Source: Alienimonas californiensis
GTDB lineage: Bacteria > Planctomycetota > Planctomycetia > Planctomycetales > Planctomycetaceae
Length of the DNA: 64,000 nucleotides
Direction: 5' to 3'
Assembly (NCBI RefSeq): GCF_007743815.1
Contig: NZ_CP036265.1
Location: 4,781,823-4,845,822, forward strand
Both the position numbers and the translations under genes were made by a program. Shown piece after piece: positions 52,355-60,474 of the stretch. Under the pieces are notes generated by a model. It did not search any database, was not told where the DNA came from, and saw nothing but the letters and a program-made list of their open reading frames with translations. Positions within the stretch are counted from its first letter, which is position 1. Every line of letters starts with the position of its first letter.

Positions 52355-53572
52355 TCAGACTCGCAGCAGCGGGGAGACCTCCCCCTTGCGGGAGAACCGA
52401 GCGATCAGCGTTTCCCACGAGTGGTGATGCCCCAGCGCCGCCCGGGGGGCGGGCGAGTCGTCGGTGCGGCGATAGAGGAAAAGGTGGTGTTTCCGGCCGA
52501 TCCGCAGCCGGTGGGCGCCGGCGTGGGCGGCGCCGAGGCGGCGGCGGTTCTCGGTGACGGTCAGCGTCCGCCACTCGGCCGGGGCCTCCTCCCGCCAACG
52601 ATTCCAGTCGATCGCCACCGGAGAGACCAGCCCGCCGAGCGAACGGTGCCGCACCGTTAGCGTTGCGTCCGTCGTCTCGATTGAACCGGGCTCCAGGTCG
52701 CCGGGGTACTGCGGGACGGCGAGGGGGAACAGGCGGCCGCGTTGCCAGTTCTTCCGGCCGCCGAACAAGCGGGCCTCGCGAGTTTCCGGCGCCACGCCCG
52801 CCGAGAGCCCCGCGGCGACCGGCAGCGTCATCGCGTGCTCGACGGTTGCGTCGGGGGCCGCATCGGGTCCGGTCAGCCGGACGGCGTCCGACAGCGTCGC
52901 GAACCCGCCCTCCCGGGAGAGGAACGCCTGCCGTTCGACCCGCACCGGCCCGGCGCCGCAGGTCCCCGACCACTGCAACTCAAAGAACCCCCCGTCGTCG
53001 TCGGCGTGATGGCAGACGCAGGACCACCCGGCCGAGAGGTCCAGCGTCTCGCCCGCGATCGACACGGTCACTCCCCAATCGCCGCTGAACAGTCGGCGGC
53101 CCTTCGCCCGCAGCTCGATCGACATCTGCCCGTCCGGCCACGCCAACGCGACCGCGTCCGCGGTCCGCTCCCAGCCCGTTCGCAGCAGGCCGACCGCGGC
53201 GGGATCGGAAAGGAACCCCGGAGCGTCGTCCACCGTCCACTGGGGGAAGTTCAGCCGCCGCGTCCGATCCGGAGGCAGGGCGGCAAGGAGCTGGGCGAAC
53301 GGACCGTGCGGGGCGGCGTCCGCGAGTTGGCGCAGCGGCTCCGTGATTCCGTTCTCCCTCGCGGAGGGGGCGAATGCGGGCACGCCGCGACGGTCGCAGA
53401 GGGCCGCCAGTCGCCTGACCAGCGGAGCGAGGTTCTCCTCGTCAGACCGGGGGGCGAGTCCCGGCATCCACTGCGGCGCATCGATCAAACGGGCGGCAAG
53501 CGGCGTCCCGTCCGGGGCGACGTCGTGGTCCCAGTCGAAGTCGGCGGCGGTTCGAATCGTGGCGGCTCCCAT
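52355..53572 (-). CDS. Soluble protein of unknown function
   Basis: A 405-residue protein with ATG start and no signal peptide. It is rich in Trp and His, with a beta-rich middle (about 150-300), CVCHHADDDGGFFELQW, and a C-terminal segment HHLFLYRRTDDS. I do not recognise a family or catalytic motif. Clear codon bias and length support a real gene. It is divergent from rsmD. Confidence 0.7.
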   Translation of the reverse strand: MGAATIRTAADFDWDHDVAPDGTPLAARLIDAPQWMPGLAPRSDEENLAPLVRRLAALCDRRGVPAFAPSARENGITEPLRQLADAAPHGPFAQLLAALPPDRTRRLNFPQWTVDDAPGFLSDPAAVGLLRTGWERTADAVALAWPDGQMSIELRAKGRRLFSGDWGVTVSIAGETLDLSAGWSCVCHHADDDGGFFELQWSGTCGAGPVRVERQAFLSREGGFATLSDAVRLTGPDAAPDATVEHAMTLPVAAGLSAGVAPETREARLFGGRKNWQRGRLFPLAVPQYPGDLEPGSIETTDATLTVRHRSLGGLVSPVAIDWNRWREEAPAEWRTLTVTENRRRLGAAHAGAHRLRIGRKHHLFLYRRTDDSPAPRAALGHHHSWETLIARFSRKGEVSPLLRV

Positions 53573-53650
53573 CGTGCGGGATCGTACCGTCGGCGTCCGG
53601 CGTTAGAATGCCGGCTCGTCCGTCCCGCCGCGTTCGCCCCCCGACCACTC

Positions 53651-54313
53651 ATGCGAATCGTTGCCGGGAAGTTCAAACGGCGGAGCCTGCTCCCGCCCGC
53701 GGGGGAGCAGACCCGTCCGATCACCGACCGGGCCAAGGAACAGCTGTTCGAGAACCTCGGCGGCGACTTGTCCGGCCGCCGCGTGCTGGATGCCTTCGCC
53801 GGAACCGGCACGATCGGGCTGGAAGCCCTCTCCCGCGGGGCGGCGGGGTGCGTGTTCCTCGAGGCGGACAAGCGGACCCACGGCCTGCTGAAACAGAACG
53901 TGGAGCGGCTGGGCGTGACGGACGTCAGTGTGACCTGGCGGGTGGACATCCTGCGGACCAGCTTCCGCCCCCGCCCGGCTCCGGAGCACACGCTCGATCT
54001 GCTGCCGTACGACCTGCTGTTCTTCGACCCGCCGTACAAGATGGCCTCCGGCATCGTGGAGGGCCGGCCGCTGTACAAGAGCCTGCAGCGCGTCGCCAAG
54101 CCGGAACTATGCGCGGCGAACGCGGAGATGATCCTGCGGGTGCCGACGGAACTCGACATCGTGCCCCCGCCGGAGTGGACGCAATACCGCGAACTGCGGG
54201 TGGGCGGGATGAAGTTCCTGATGTGCGACCGGGCGCCGTTCGACGCCGACGCGGTTGGCGACGACGCCGAGGCGGACGACGAATCCGACGGGGCGGCGGG
54301 CGAGGAGGAGTGA
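53651..54313 (+). CDS. rsmD: 16S rRNA (guanine-966-N2)-methyltransferase RsmD
   Basis: A 220-residue SAM-dependent methyltransferase starting at ATG. The family start MRIVAGKFKRRSL and the loop RPITDRAKEQLFENL are present; motif I is VLDAFAGTGTIGLEAL, and the catalytic motif is FFDPPYK (NPPY/DPPY type). It methylates G966 of 16S rRNA in assembling 30S subunits. A 25-residue acidic tail (Asp/Glu-rich) extends beyond the usual end. Confidence 0.93.
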   Translation: MRIVAGKFKRRSLLPPAGEQTRPITDRAKEQLFENLGGDLSGRRVLDAFAGTGTIGLEALSRGAAGCVFLEADKRTHGLLKQNVERLGVTDVSVTWRVDILRTSFRPRPAPEHTLDLLPYDLLFFDPPYKMASGIVEGRPLYKSLQRVAKPELCAANAEMILRVPTELDIVPPPEWTQYRELRVGGMKFLMCDRAPFDADAVGDDAEADDESDGAAGEEE

Positions 54314-54474
54314 CCGGCCGCTCCGGTCGTGCGGGTCGTTCCCGCAGAGCCTGATTCTCCCCGGCGACTCGACGCGGGCGGGGGGCTGCGGACAATGGTA
54401 GGGTGCCGCGTCCGCCCCACGTGCGGGGGCGGAGGTTTCCCCGGTTCCGTTCCCCGTCGTTCCCGCCTGCCGTC

Positions 54475-56220
54475 ATGCCGGTCCCGGTCGTCTGCCCGGA
54501 GTGCGCCAAGAAGTTGAAGGCCCCGGACAAGGCCCGCGGCAAGGCGTTGAAGTGCCCGAGTTGCGGCGGTCGCGTGCCGGTACCGGCCGAGGAAGGCGCC
54601 GTGGCGGCCCCCGCCGCCCAGCGGAAGAAGACCCGCCGCCGGGAACCGGTCGCCGCCGGGCCGCCGCAGAGCGGCGAGTTCATCGCCGGGCTGGATCTAT
54701 CGCGGGTCGAAGACCGGGAGACGGAGGTCTGCCCCCGCTGCGGCACGGTGATCGAGCATCCGGAGGAGGGCGCCGAACTCTCGGAGTGTCCCAAGTGCGG
54801 AGCCGACCTCCTGACCGGCGGGAAGGGCGCCACGGCGAAGCGTAAGCAGAAATTCAAATCCCGCGGGGAAGATCCCCGGGTCTACTACTCGACGGCGCCG
54901 GGCGACGCCTGGGCGTTCCTCAAAAAGAACGCGGACGTCGTCGTACGGCTGGGAATCCTCACCCTGGTGTCCTCCCTGGTGGCGTGCGTCTGCTGGGTGA
55001 TCGTGCGGTACTGCGCCTTCACCCCGCCGAAGCTGTTCTGGGGCCTCCCGGCGGTGGTGGGCACGCTGTTTATCCCGGGGTGCCTGTGGGTCCTGCAGGA
55101 GGCGGTCACCTCTTTGACCTTCGAGAACAAGCAGAAGTTCAAGCGCTTCCGGTTCGACATGCTGGACTGCGTCTCCAAGGCCCCGCGGATCGCGGTCTGG
55201 GCGGCGGTCGTCGTCTGGCCGATGACGGTGCTGGACCTGATCGCCTTCGCGGGGTGGATGGTCATGGACACCGGCCCGATGATCTTCCTGGGCGCCCTGG
55301 GCCTGCACGCGCTGGCGGCGTTTCTGTTCTGGCCCGCGGGACTGGGGCACATGGCGATGCCGGTCTCGGGGCCGGGTTGGAACTTCTTCACGGTGGCCTC
55401 CGGCACGGCGAAGAACCCCGGCCCGGTGCTGTTCTGGGCCGCGCTGACGTTCGCCGCGTTTCTGCCGTTCCTGGGCCTGCTCGGCGGGGCCGCGGCGCTC
55501 GCCGGCCCGGGCGTCGTCGAGGCCCTGGACACGATGGAGGCGAACAACGTGGTCTACCGGGCCGCCGCGGCGGAAGCCGCAGAGGCCAAACGGGACGACG
55601 TGAAGGTCGACGAAGCCAAACTGACGACGGTCAACTGGAACGCCTTCCTGATCCCCGGCGTGGCCCTGATCCCGCTGTCGTTCCTGTTCGGCTTCGGGGC
55701 GGTCTACGCCTCACGCCCCGCGGGACTGCTGGCGAAGATGTTCCGGCCCAGCCTGGGGCTGATCACGCTCGCCAGGGAGAGGAAGTACGTCCCCAAGATG
55801 AAGCGGAAGGACGAACTGGGCGATCTGATGGACGAGGAGAAGGAGGAGTTCGGCCCGAAGCAGATCCTGGCGGTCCTGGGTGTGTGTGCGCTGCTCGGGG
55901 TGGTCGGCGGGTTCGCCTACTCCATGATGAACGACAACACGAACGCCGTCGCCAGCATCGGCAGCGGCCTGTTCGTCGCGGGGCTGATCCCCGGGCTGAT
56001 CTCCGGATTCATGCTGCTCGCCGCCGCGTTCAAGGAGAGCACGATGTGGGGCCTGATCTATCTGTTCCTCGGCCCGCCGGGACAACTCGCCTTCGTCGTG
56101 ATGAATTGGAGCCGGGCCAAGAACGGCTTCTTCCTCGCCGTCGGCGCGAACGTCATCATTTTCGTGGGGGTCGTCCTCATGATCGTCGGGGGCGGCGGCC
56201 TGATCGCCCCGTCCGCCTAA
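54475..56220 (+). CDS. Double zinc-ribbon multi-pass membrane protein, unknown
   Basis: A 581-residue protein. The ATG at 54475 starts a zinc ribbon (VVCPECAKKL ... LKCPSCGGRV). A second ribbon lies near residue 82 (VCPRCGTVIE ... ECPKCGADLL). After a basic linker, about eight to ten membrane helices follow from residue 160, with a soluble loop at about 440-460. The type (N-terminal MJ0042-like ribbon plus membrane domain) is frequent in planctomycetes. Function unknown. tatC begins 40 bases after its stop, so the two may be linked. Confidence 0.75.
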   Translation: MPVPVVCPECAKKLKAPDKARGKALKCPSCGGRVPVPAEEGAVAAPAAQRKKTRRREPVAAGPPQSGEFIAGLDLSRVEDRETEVCPRCGTVIEHPEEGAELSECPKCGADLLTGGKGATAKRKQKFKSRGEDPRVYYSTAPGDAWAFLKKNADVVVRLGILTLVSSLVACVCWVIVRYCAFTPPKLFWGLPAVVGTLFIPGCLWVLQEAVTSLTFENKQKFKRFRFDMLDCVSKAPRIAVWAAVVVWPMTVLDLIAFAGWMVMDTGPMIFLGALGLHALAAFLFWPAGLGHMAMPVSGPGWNFFTVASGTAKNPGPVLFWAALTFAAFLPFLGLLGGAAALAGPGVVEALDTMEANNVVYRAAAAEAAEAKRDDVKVDEAKLTTVNWNAFLIPGVALIPLSFLFGFGAVYASRPAGLLAKMFRPSLGLITLARERKYVPKMKRKDELGDLMDEEKEEFGPKQILAVLGVCALLGVVGGFAYSMMNDNTNAVASIGSGLFVAGLIPGLISGFMLLAAAFKESTMWGLIYLFLGPPGQLAFVVMNWSRAKNGFFLAVGANVIIFVGVVLMIVGGGGLIAPSA

Positions 56221-56260
56221 GCCGTCCCTCATCGCCCGAAGCCCTCGGCACTCGAACTCC

Positions 56261-57343
56261 ATGGCCGTCCCGGACCTTTTCGCCGACAGCACGATGTCCT
56301 TCGGGGAGCACCTCGAAGCGCTGCGGGGGCACCTGTTCCGGTGCGTGATCTACCTGCTGGTCGCCTGCATTCCGGCGGCGTACCTCGCCGAGGACGTGCT
56401 GGACCTCGCCACCGCCCCCATCAATGCGGCCCTGCAGGAGTACGTCCCCGGTGAGGAGAAGCTCGCCACCGGCGACGAGATCGTCGGCGGCGGGTTCTGG
56501 GACAACCTCATGAACGCCTTCTCCGGCGACGTCGCCGAGAAGACGGTCGAGCAGGCGACCGGCGAAGAGCCGATCGAAGAAGTCCCGGCGGCCAGCGACG
56601 GCCTCGTCATCCGGATGACCCGCGGGGCGTTGCGGAAGCTGCTCCAGGGGCCGGACGACGAGACGGTCTCCCTGTTCGTGGAACTCACCCCCCAGCAGGA
56701 GGCGGTCCTCAGCGGCCGCTCGAACCTCTCCAACGGCCTCGTCTCCAACGAGCTGATGGGGCCGTTCATGATCTACATCAAGGCGATCCTGGTCACCGCC
56801 TTCACCTTCGCCAGCCCGCTGATCTTCTGGGAGATGTGGATGTTCGTCGGGGCGGGGCTGTACCCGCACGAGCGAAAGTACGTCTACCTGTACCTGCCGA
56901 TCAGCCTGGGACTGTTCTTCTCCGGGGCGGCGTTCTGCTTCACGGTCGTGTTCCAGTTCGTGCTCCCGTTCCTGCTGAGCTTCAACGATCTGGTGGAGAC
57001 CGTCCCGCTGATCGACGCCAACAAGTGGTTCAGCTTCGCCCTGATGCTGCCGGCGATGTTCGGCCTGAGCTTCCAACTCCCGCTGGTGATGCTCGCCCTG
57101 AACCGGCTGGGCATCGTCGAGGCCCAGTTTTACCGAACGAACATTCGCATGGCGATCCTCGTCATCGCCGGGCTGAGCGTGGTCCTGACGCCGTCGGACC
57201 CGGGGTCGATGCTGGCGATGATGATCCCGCTGGTGGGGCTGTACTTCGTGGGTATCTGGATGTGCGAGCACTTTCCCACCCCCGGCGGCGTCGAGAGCCC
57301 CTTCGGCGAAGAGGCCGAGGAACCGGCGAAACTCGAGGCGTGA
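56261..57343 (+). CDS. tatC: Sec-independent protein translocase subunit TatC with large periplasmic-loop insertion
   Basis: A 360-residue protein, about 110 residues longer than usual TatC. TatC sequence is clear at both ends: MSFGEHLEALRGHLFR (cytoplasmic start) with TM1, then from residue 168 MGPFMIYIKAILVTAF, the ASPLIFWEMWMFVGAGLYPHERK motif and the remaining helices. The extra material lies between TM1 and TM2 (about residues 50-165), which would face the periplasm. TatC is the twin-arginine signal receptor of the Tat export system. No tatA or tatB is next to it. The insertion is acidic with helical character and shows no known motif. Confidence 0.92.
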   Translation: MAVPDLFADSTMSFGEHLEALRGHLFRCVIYLLVACIPAAYLAEDVLDLATAPINAALQEYVPGEEKLATGDEIVGGGFWDNLMNAFSGDVAEKTVEQATGEEPIEEVPAASDGLVIRMTRGALRKLLQGPDDETVSLFVELTPQQEAVLSGRSNLSNGLVSNELMGPFMIYIKAILVTAFTFASPLIFWEMWMFVGAGLYPHERKYVYLYLPISLGLFFSGAAFCFTVVFQFVLPFLLSFNDLVETVPLIDANKWFSFALMLPAMFGLSFQLPLVMLALNRLGIVEAQFYRTNIRMAILVIAGLSVVLTPSDPGSMLAMMIPLVGLYFVGIWMCEHFPTPGGVESPFGEEAEEPAKLEA

Positions 57344-57397
57344 TCCGTTCCCAGCCCGATTCGGACTCACGCGTCCGGCTTGGGCGGGGGAAGGGAT

Positions 57398-58327
57398 TCA
57401 GGTGACCGAGGCCACCCGTTTCAGCAGGACCGCGGGGACGAGCAGGAGCACGGTCGCCAGCGTCAGCGCCGCGTCGGCGGTCGCGGCCATCACGTGCACG
57501 CCGCCGAGAGTGATGATGCTCATCACCGCCACTCCCACCGCCGGGCCGACGACCTCCGGCCGGGGATCCGACAGCCCGGCCGCCATCCGGCGGATCACGG
57601 AGATCGCCACGGTCGCCAGCACCGCGATTGGCAGGAGCGGGGAGGCGGTGACCCATTTCTGCGTGTAATAGGCGTAAGCCAGCGTGGCGAAGCCCAGAGA
57701 GACGGCCGCGAGGCCGGCGGAGAGCAGGTGCGTGTCGCTGACGCTCGCTTCGCGGCGGGCGTACAGGGTCACCCCGCCGACGTAGCAGCCCATTCCCAGG
57801 GCGACCGTCCACACGCCGCCGTGATGCAGGAAGGGCAGGGCGCTGGCCCCAAGCAGCAGGTTCGTCGCCCGGCAGGCGCCCATCGTCGGGCAGGCCAGCA
57901 GGGTGCGTTTCAGCGGTCCGTCGTAGAGGATTACCAGCGCCGCGACGGCGAGGGCGACCAGTCCGCTACGGAGCGCGTTCCCGGCGAGGGCCCCGCCGAG
58001 GAACCCCAGCGCCACCCCGACCGCCAGCAGGCCGAAGCCCAGTAGCGCCGCGGCCTTCGGGCTGACCTCGCCGGAGGGCAGGGGGCGGTCGGAGCGTTCT
58101 GCGGCGTCGCGGTTCCGGTCGAACCAGTCGTTCAACACCATCCCGCCGCCGTACAGGCAGACGCCGGCGCCGACTAGCGCGACCAACGGCTGCCAGGGCG
58201 TCCAGCCGCCGTGCATGATGGCGAAGCCGGCCAGCACGTCCGCCGGGGCGGTAAACAGAGCCGGCAGGCGGACCAGCCGCAACCAGGGCCGCAGGTTGGA
58301 GGGCGCTTTCGGGTCCGTTTTCGTCAC
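57398..58327 (-). CDS. UbiA family prenyltransferase
   Basis: A 309-residue integral membrane protein with GTG start and about nine helices. The two Asp-rich motifs are present: N66-D-W-F-D-x-x-x-D74, and YDGPLKRTL near residue 136. UbiA enzymes move prenyl groups onto aromatic or sugar acceptors using a polyprenyl diphosphate. The N-terminus (RLVRLPALFTAPADVLAGFA) recalls EboC-type members, but no other ebo genes are present. The acceptor is unknown. Confidence 0.88.
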   Translation of the reverse strand: MTKTDPKAPSNLRPWLRLVRLPALFTAPADVLAGFAIMHGGWTPWQPLVALVGAGVCLYGGGMVLNDWFDRNRDAAERSDRPLPSGEVSPKAAALLGFGLLAVGVALGFLGGALAGNALRSGLVALAVAALVILYDGPLKRTLLACPTMGACRATNLLLGASALPFLHHGGVWTVALGMGCYVGGVTLYARREASVSDTHLLSAGLAAVSLGFATLAYAYYTQKWVTASPLLPIAVLATVAISVIRRMAAGLSDPRPEVVGPAVGVAVMSIITLGGVHVMAATADAALTLATVLLLVPAVLLKRVASVT

Positions 58328-58334
58328 GGGATTG

Positions 58335-58464
58335 CGTAGGGTCCGCTGTGCGGACCGTTCAGAGTGACTCGGCGGGATGGTGCAGGGGATCGCGTCGGCC
58401 GGGGATCGTCCAGCCGAACCGACGAGTCGCCCCGGCCGCGGCGGTCCGCGGAGCGGACCCTACG
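58335..58464. repeat. REPIN-like inverted repeat element
   Basis: Two 23-base arms, 58335-58357 and 58442-58464, are inverted copies that agree at 21 of 23 positions. The left arm holds its own stem (GGTCCGC-TGT-GCGGACC). Between them lie 84 bases with an inner GGCCGGGG/CCCCGGCC pair. The element resembles REP-type repeats that I know to be widespread in planctomycete genomes. The right arm supplies the TAG stop codon of the phosphohexomutase gene. Confidence 0.75.
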
Positions 58465-60313
58465 ACAGCTCGTCCAGCTGCGCCGCGACCCAGGCCGACA
58501 GGTCGCCCTGCACCTTGGCGAGGGTCGCGTCCGTGGCGGCTTTCACGTTCGGCAGGGCGCCGGCGTCGGAGACCGGGGCGGTGGCGAAGGTGTAAAATTT
58601 GATCTTCGGCTCCGTGCCGCTGGGCCGCACAGCGACCCGCACCGCCGTGCCGGAGCCGGCGTCGCTCTGGAAGATCAGCAGGTTCCCGTCCGGCTCCGGC
58701 AGGGCATCGATGCGTTCGTTGCCAGGCAGGGAGCGCACTTCGTGGTCGGCATAGTCGAGGACCTTCGCCAGTTCGACGCCACCCAACGCCGTGGGCGGAG
58801 CGCTGCGGAAGGCCTTCATCAACTTGGCGGTGATCTCCTTGCCCCCGCTGCCGGGCAGCTTCTCGCTGAACTGGCCCTCGGTGTGATAGCCGTGGGCGAC
58901 GAACAACTCGTCCAGCCGATCGTGCAGCGTTTTGCCGCCGGACTTCAGGCTGGCGGCGAGTTCCATCACGTACAGGGCCGCGACGGCCGCGTCCTTATCC
59001 CGGGCGTACTGCCCGGCGAGGTAGCCCAGCGATTCCTCCGCCCCGAACAGGAAGGCGTCCGGCCCCTCCTGATCCATCGTCTGCCCGATGTATTTGAAGC
59101 CGACCAACAGGTCGTCGATGACCCGCACCTTCTGGGCCTGGGCGATCCGACCGATCAGCCGGGTGGTCACCAGCGTTTCGACCACGTAGCCGTTCGCCGG
59201 CAGCGTGCCCTGCTGAGAGCGTTTCCGCAGTACGTGATCGCAGATCAGCGCCCCGACGCGGTTCCCGCTGAGGTGGCGGAACTCCCCGCCGGTCCCCTTC
59301 GCGCACACGCCGAGGCGGTCGCTGTCCGGGTCGGTGGCGAGGACGAGGTCGGCGTCGATCTCCTTCGCCCGGGCGATCGCCGGTTCGTAGACCTCCAGCC
59401 GTTCCGGGTTCGGGAAGTTGGCGTCGACGGTGGGGAAGCCGCCGTCCGGGTCCCGCTGGGAGTCGAGCAGTTCCACCCCGCGGAAGCCGGCCCGGTCGAG
59501 GACGTTAAAGACGTTCGTTTCGCCCACTCCGTGCAGGGACGTGTAGACGGCCGCGACGTCCCGATTGCTGGAGAGACTGAGGTCGGCGACGGCGGAGATG
59601 TAGGCGGAATCGATCTCCTCGCCGATCACCTCGATCAGGCCGTCGTCCACGGCTTCGTCGAAGCCGATCGTCGGGACCGCGGCGCTGGCGTAGACCGCGT
59701 CGATGATGCCGCGGTCGTGCGGGGGGAGGACCTGCCCGCCGGTGTTCCAGTAAGCCTTGAAGCCGTTGTCCGAGGGCGGATTGTGGCTGGCGGTGAGCAT
59801 CACGCCGGCGTCGCAGCCGAGGTGACGGACGGCGAACGACAGCTCCGGCGTGCTGCGGAAGCCACGGAACACGAAGGTCCGCACGCCCCGAGCCGCCAGC
59901 GTGGTGGCGGTCAGCCGGGCGAACTCTTCACTGCGATGACGGGTGTCGTGAGCGACGACGGCCGACAGCCCCCCCCGCTTGGCCGCCTTTTCCGGGAACT
60001 GATCGGCGAGGTAGCGGGCCAGCCCGTCGGCGCTTTCGGCGACCGTGCGGGGGTTCATCGTCGCCGTGCCGTGGTCGCTCATCCGGCCGCGGCGCCCGCC
60101 GGTGCCGAAGGGAATCACCTCGAAGTAGAGAGCGTCCAGCTCCGCCCAGTCGCCGGCGTCGATCAACTCGCGGATCGCCGCGTGACTGCCGGAGCGGTGG
60201 GCGTCGGCGAGGGCCCGGGCGATGTTCTCCGAGGCGCCGGCGGACAGGTCCCCGCGCTCCACGGCGGCGGCGACTTCGGGCGGGGCGGGGGGGGGCGGTG
60301 CGGCGTCTGGCAC
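58460..60313 (-). CDS. Alpha-D-phosphohexomutase (phosphoglucomutase/phosphomannomutase)
   Basis: A 617-residue cytoplasmic enzyme with GTG start. The four domains of the family are present: phosphoserine Ser176 in TASHNPPSDNG, metal site DPDSDR near residue 328, sugar-binding GAEESLG, and phosphate-binding RPSGTEPKIK near the C-terminus. It interconverts hexose 1- and 6-phosphates; the length and N-terminal extension of about 65 residues match the large PgcA/PGM2-like group. Which sugar is preferred is not clear. Its stop codon lies in a REPIN-like element. Confidence 0.9.
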   Translation of the reverse strand: MPDAAPPPPAPPEVAAAVERGDLSAGASENIARALADAHRSGSHAAIRELIDAGDWAELDALYFEVIPFGTGGRRGRMSDHGTATMNPRTVAESADGLARYLADQFPEKAAKRGGLSAVVAHDTRHRSEEFARLTATTLAARGVRTFVFRGFRSTPELSFAVRHLGCDAGVMLTASHNPPSDNGFKAYWNTGGQVLPPHDRGIIDAVYASAAVPTIGFDEAVDDGLIEVIGEEIDSAYISAVADLSLSSNRDVAAVYTSLHGVGETNVFNVLDRAGFRGVELLDSQRDPDGGFPTVDANFPNPERLEVYEPAIARAKEIDADLVLATDPDSDRLGVCAKGTGGEFRHLSGNRVGALICDHVLRKRSQQGTLPANGYVVETLVTTRLIGRIAQAQKVRVIDDLLVGFKYIGQTMDQEGPDAFLFGAEESLGYLAGQYARDKDAAVAALYVMELAASLKSGGKTLHDRLDELFVAHGYHTEGQFSEKLPGSGGKEITAKLMKAFRSAPPTALGGVELAKVLDYADHEVRSLPGNERIDALPEPDGNLLIFQSDAGSGTAVRVAVRPSGTEPKIKFYTFATAPVSDAGALPNVKAATDATLAKVQGDLSAWVAAQLDELS

Positions 60314-60474
60314 GGATCGAACCTTCAGGGCGGGCTGGCGCGGCGGGGAGTGTAACGACTGTCCCCCACAGGCGTCCCGCCTCCGCGCCGCAAACCGGCG
60401 CCGGTCCGCCGACGCATGCGGCGCCGGCCCCGCGTTCCTTACGATGCCCCGGCTCGCCCCGCAGGACCCCGCCG

